A DNA stretch of 6,976 nucleotides from assembly GCA_964429265.1 (NCBI GenBank), contig CAYSBK010000131.1:1-6976 (forward strand), given 5' to 3'. A model generated the notes under the pieces. The model searched no databases, was not told the origin of the DNA, and saw only the letters and a program-made list of their open reading frames with translations. Within the stretch, counting starts at the first letter, position 1. Each line of letters starts with the position of its first letter. The translations under genes and the position numbers were made by a program. This stretch comes from CAYSBK01 sp964429265 (lineage in GTDB: Bacteria > Planctomycetota > Phycisphaerae > Sedimentisphaerales > Anaerobacaceae). Below are positions 6,495-6,976 of the stretch, piece by piece.

Positions 6495-6603
6495 GTCCCG
6501 CACCTATTTTGCGACCTTGCGGCAAGTGCCGGTTGCCGAGTAACAATTACTACTGATATCGGTTGCTCGGTAATAACGAGGTTTCAAAATAGGTGCGGGA
6601 CTA
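6495..6603 (+). other. Insertion (intervening sequence or expansion segment) in 16S helix 8
   Basis: A perfect 17-bp inverted repeat, GTCCCGCACCTATTTTG (6495-6511) and CAAAATAGGTGCGGGAC (6585-6601), bounds the insert. Taking out 6495-6603 joins CGTC (6491-6494) to CC (6604-6605), giving CGTCCC-GAAA-GGGGCG. This is a 6-bp stem with a GAAA loop, the same size as E. coli helix 8 (CTACTG-GAAA-CGGTAG, 153-168). The insertion point thus corresponds to E. coli 156/157. A slightly different cut (6500-6605) also restores the stem but leaves three extra bases in front. No protein could be encoded in this length. Terminal inverted repeats and a size near 100 bases are typical of the rRNA intervening sequences that RNase III removes, leaving fragmented rRNA. 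Whether this one is removed or kept cannot be told from DNA. Confidence 0.85.
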
Positions 6604-6784
6604 CCGAAAGGGGCGGTAATACCGAATAATGTCGTTCGTCGATGGACGAACGACCAAAGATTTATCGGCGCGGGAGCGGCCTATCTCCTATCAGCTTGTT
6701 GGTGAGGTAACGGCTCACCAAGGCTACGACGGGTAGCGGGACTGAGAGGTTGGCCCGCCACATCGGGACTGAGACACTGCCCGG

Positions 6785-6802
6785 ACCTCCACGGAGGGCT
6801 GC
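6785..6802 (+). other. Divergent 16S helix 14 / EUB338 probe site
   Basis: The segment equivalent to E. coli 338-355 reads ACCTCCACGGAGGGCTGC. Helix 14 becomes CCTC/GAGG around CACG, instead of CTCC/GGAG around TACG. The two changed base pairs (340-349 and 341-348) are both compensated, so this is a real variant of a functional helix and not a read error. Confidence 0.8.
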
Positions 6803-6976
6803 AGTAACGAATCTTGGGCAATGGGCGAAAGCCTGACCCAGCGACGCCGCGTGCGGGAGGAAGTCCTTCGGGATGTAAACCGCTGTCAGGGGTAAGAAAG
6901 TCCGCTTCGGCGGATTGATCGAACCCAGAGGAAGTCACGGCTAACTTCGTGCCAGCAGCCGCGGTAAGACGAAGGT

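Larger units (their letters stand above)
6338..6976 (+). rRNA. rrs: 16S ribosomal RNA, 5' portion (runs off the window), with an insertion in helix 8
   Basis: Conserved bacterial 16S blocks occur in order: GGGTTTGATCCTGGCTCAG (27F site), AACGCTGGCGGC, ACATGCAAGTCGAACG, GGGTGAGTAATG, TAATACCG (6617-6624), GGTAACGGCTCACCAAGGC, GACTGAGA, GCAGTAACGAATCTTGGGCAATGGGC, and GTGCCAGCAGCCGCGGTAA (6949-6967). The 5' end at 6338 is set by aligning TTGAAG to E. coli bases 4-9. The window ends near E. coli position 542. Removing the 109-base insert at 6495-6603 leaves about 530 bases, close to the E. coli length for this stretch; the small deficit is mainly in V3. Signature bases (GGCGAAAGGGTGAG, GGCTGCAGTAACG, TAAGACGAAGG) point to Planctomycetota, probably Phycisphaerae. 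No sign of decay is seen: conserved loops are intact and stem changes are compensated, so it is probably functional. Confidence 0.97.

Noticed and set aside
6495..6601. The 16S inverted repeat as a MITE or self-splicing intron
   Set aside because: There is no target-site duplication beyond a trivial GTC repeat at the left end, no group I or II core in 109 bases, and no endonuclease frame. An intervening sequence or expansion segment fits better.
6681..6938. 85-residue minus-strand open frame inside 16S
   Set aside because: It lies wholly antisense to conserved 16S sequence; such frames are common and not credible genes.

Overview
The window most likely comes from a planctomycete, probably a member of the Phycisphaerae. 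The 5' part of the 16S rRNA has planctomycete-type signatures: GTGGCGAAAGGGTGAGTAA, GGCTGCAGTAACGAAT, a short V3 and GCCGCGGTAAGACGAAGG. The protein-coding DNA is GC-rich, two of the three genes (dnaG and rpoD) start with GTG, and the promoters look like weak sigma-70 types. The class assignment is inference from memory of such signatures, not from an alignment.

Layout, all on the + strand: (1) 1-1998, the 3' portion of a gene for an FAD-dependent oxidoreductase of the fumarate reductase/succinate dehydrogenase flavoprotein superfamily, whose start lies just before the window; (2) 1999-2249, a non-coding gap with a candidate promoter and hairpins; (3) dnaG (primase), 2250-4034; (4) a 136-base structured gap; (5) rpoD/sigA (primary sigma factor), 4171-5934; (6) a 403-base rRNA leader with a strong candidate promoter, phased A-tracts, a boxB-like hairpin and a boxA antitermination element; (7) the first ~640 bases of a 16S rRNA gene, running off the end of the window.

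dnaG and rpoD form the conserved core of the 'macromolecular synthesis' operon, linking replication initiation with transcription initiation; rpsU, the usual first gene in enterobacteria, is not next to them here. The ribosomal RNA operon that follows on the same strand has its own promoter signals.

The most interesting feature is in the 16S gene. About 109 bases are inserted in the 5' strand of helix 8 (E. coli 153-168). The insert is bounded by a perfect 17-bp inverted repeat and folds almost completely into a branched rod. Removing it restores a helix 8 of exactly the E. coli size with a GAAA loop. It looks like a 16S intervening sequence or a retained expansion segment. The same gene has compensated base-pair swaps in helix 14, the structural neighbour of helix 8, which also alter the EUB338/341F target. 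I see no defence system, mobile element, CRISPR array or other cassette.
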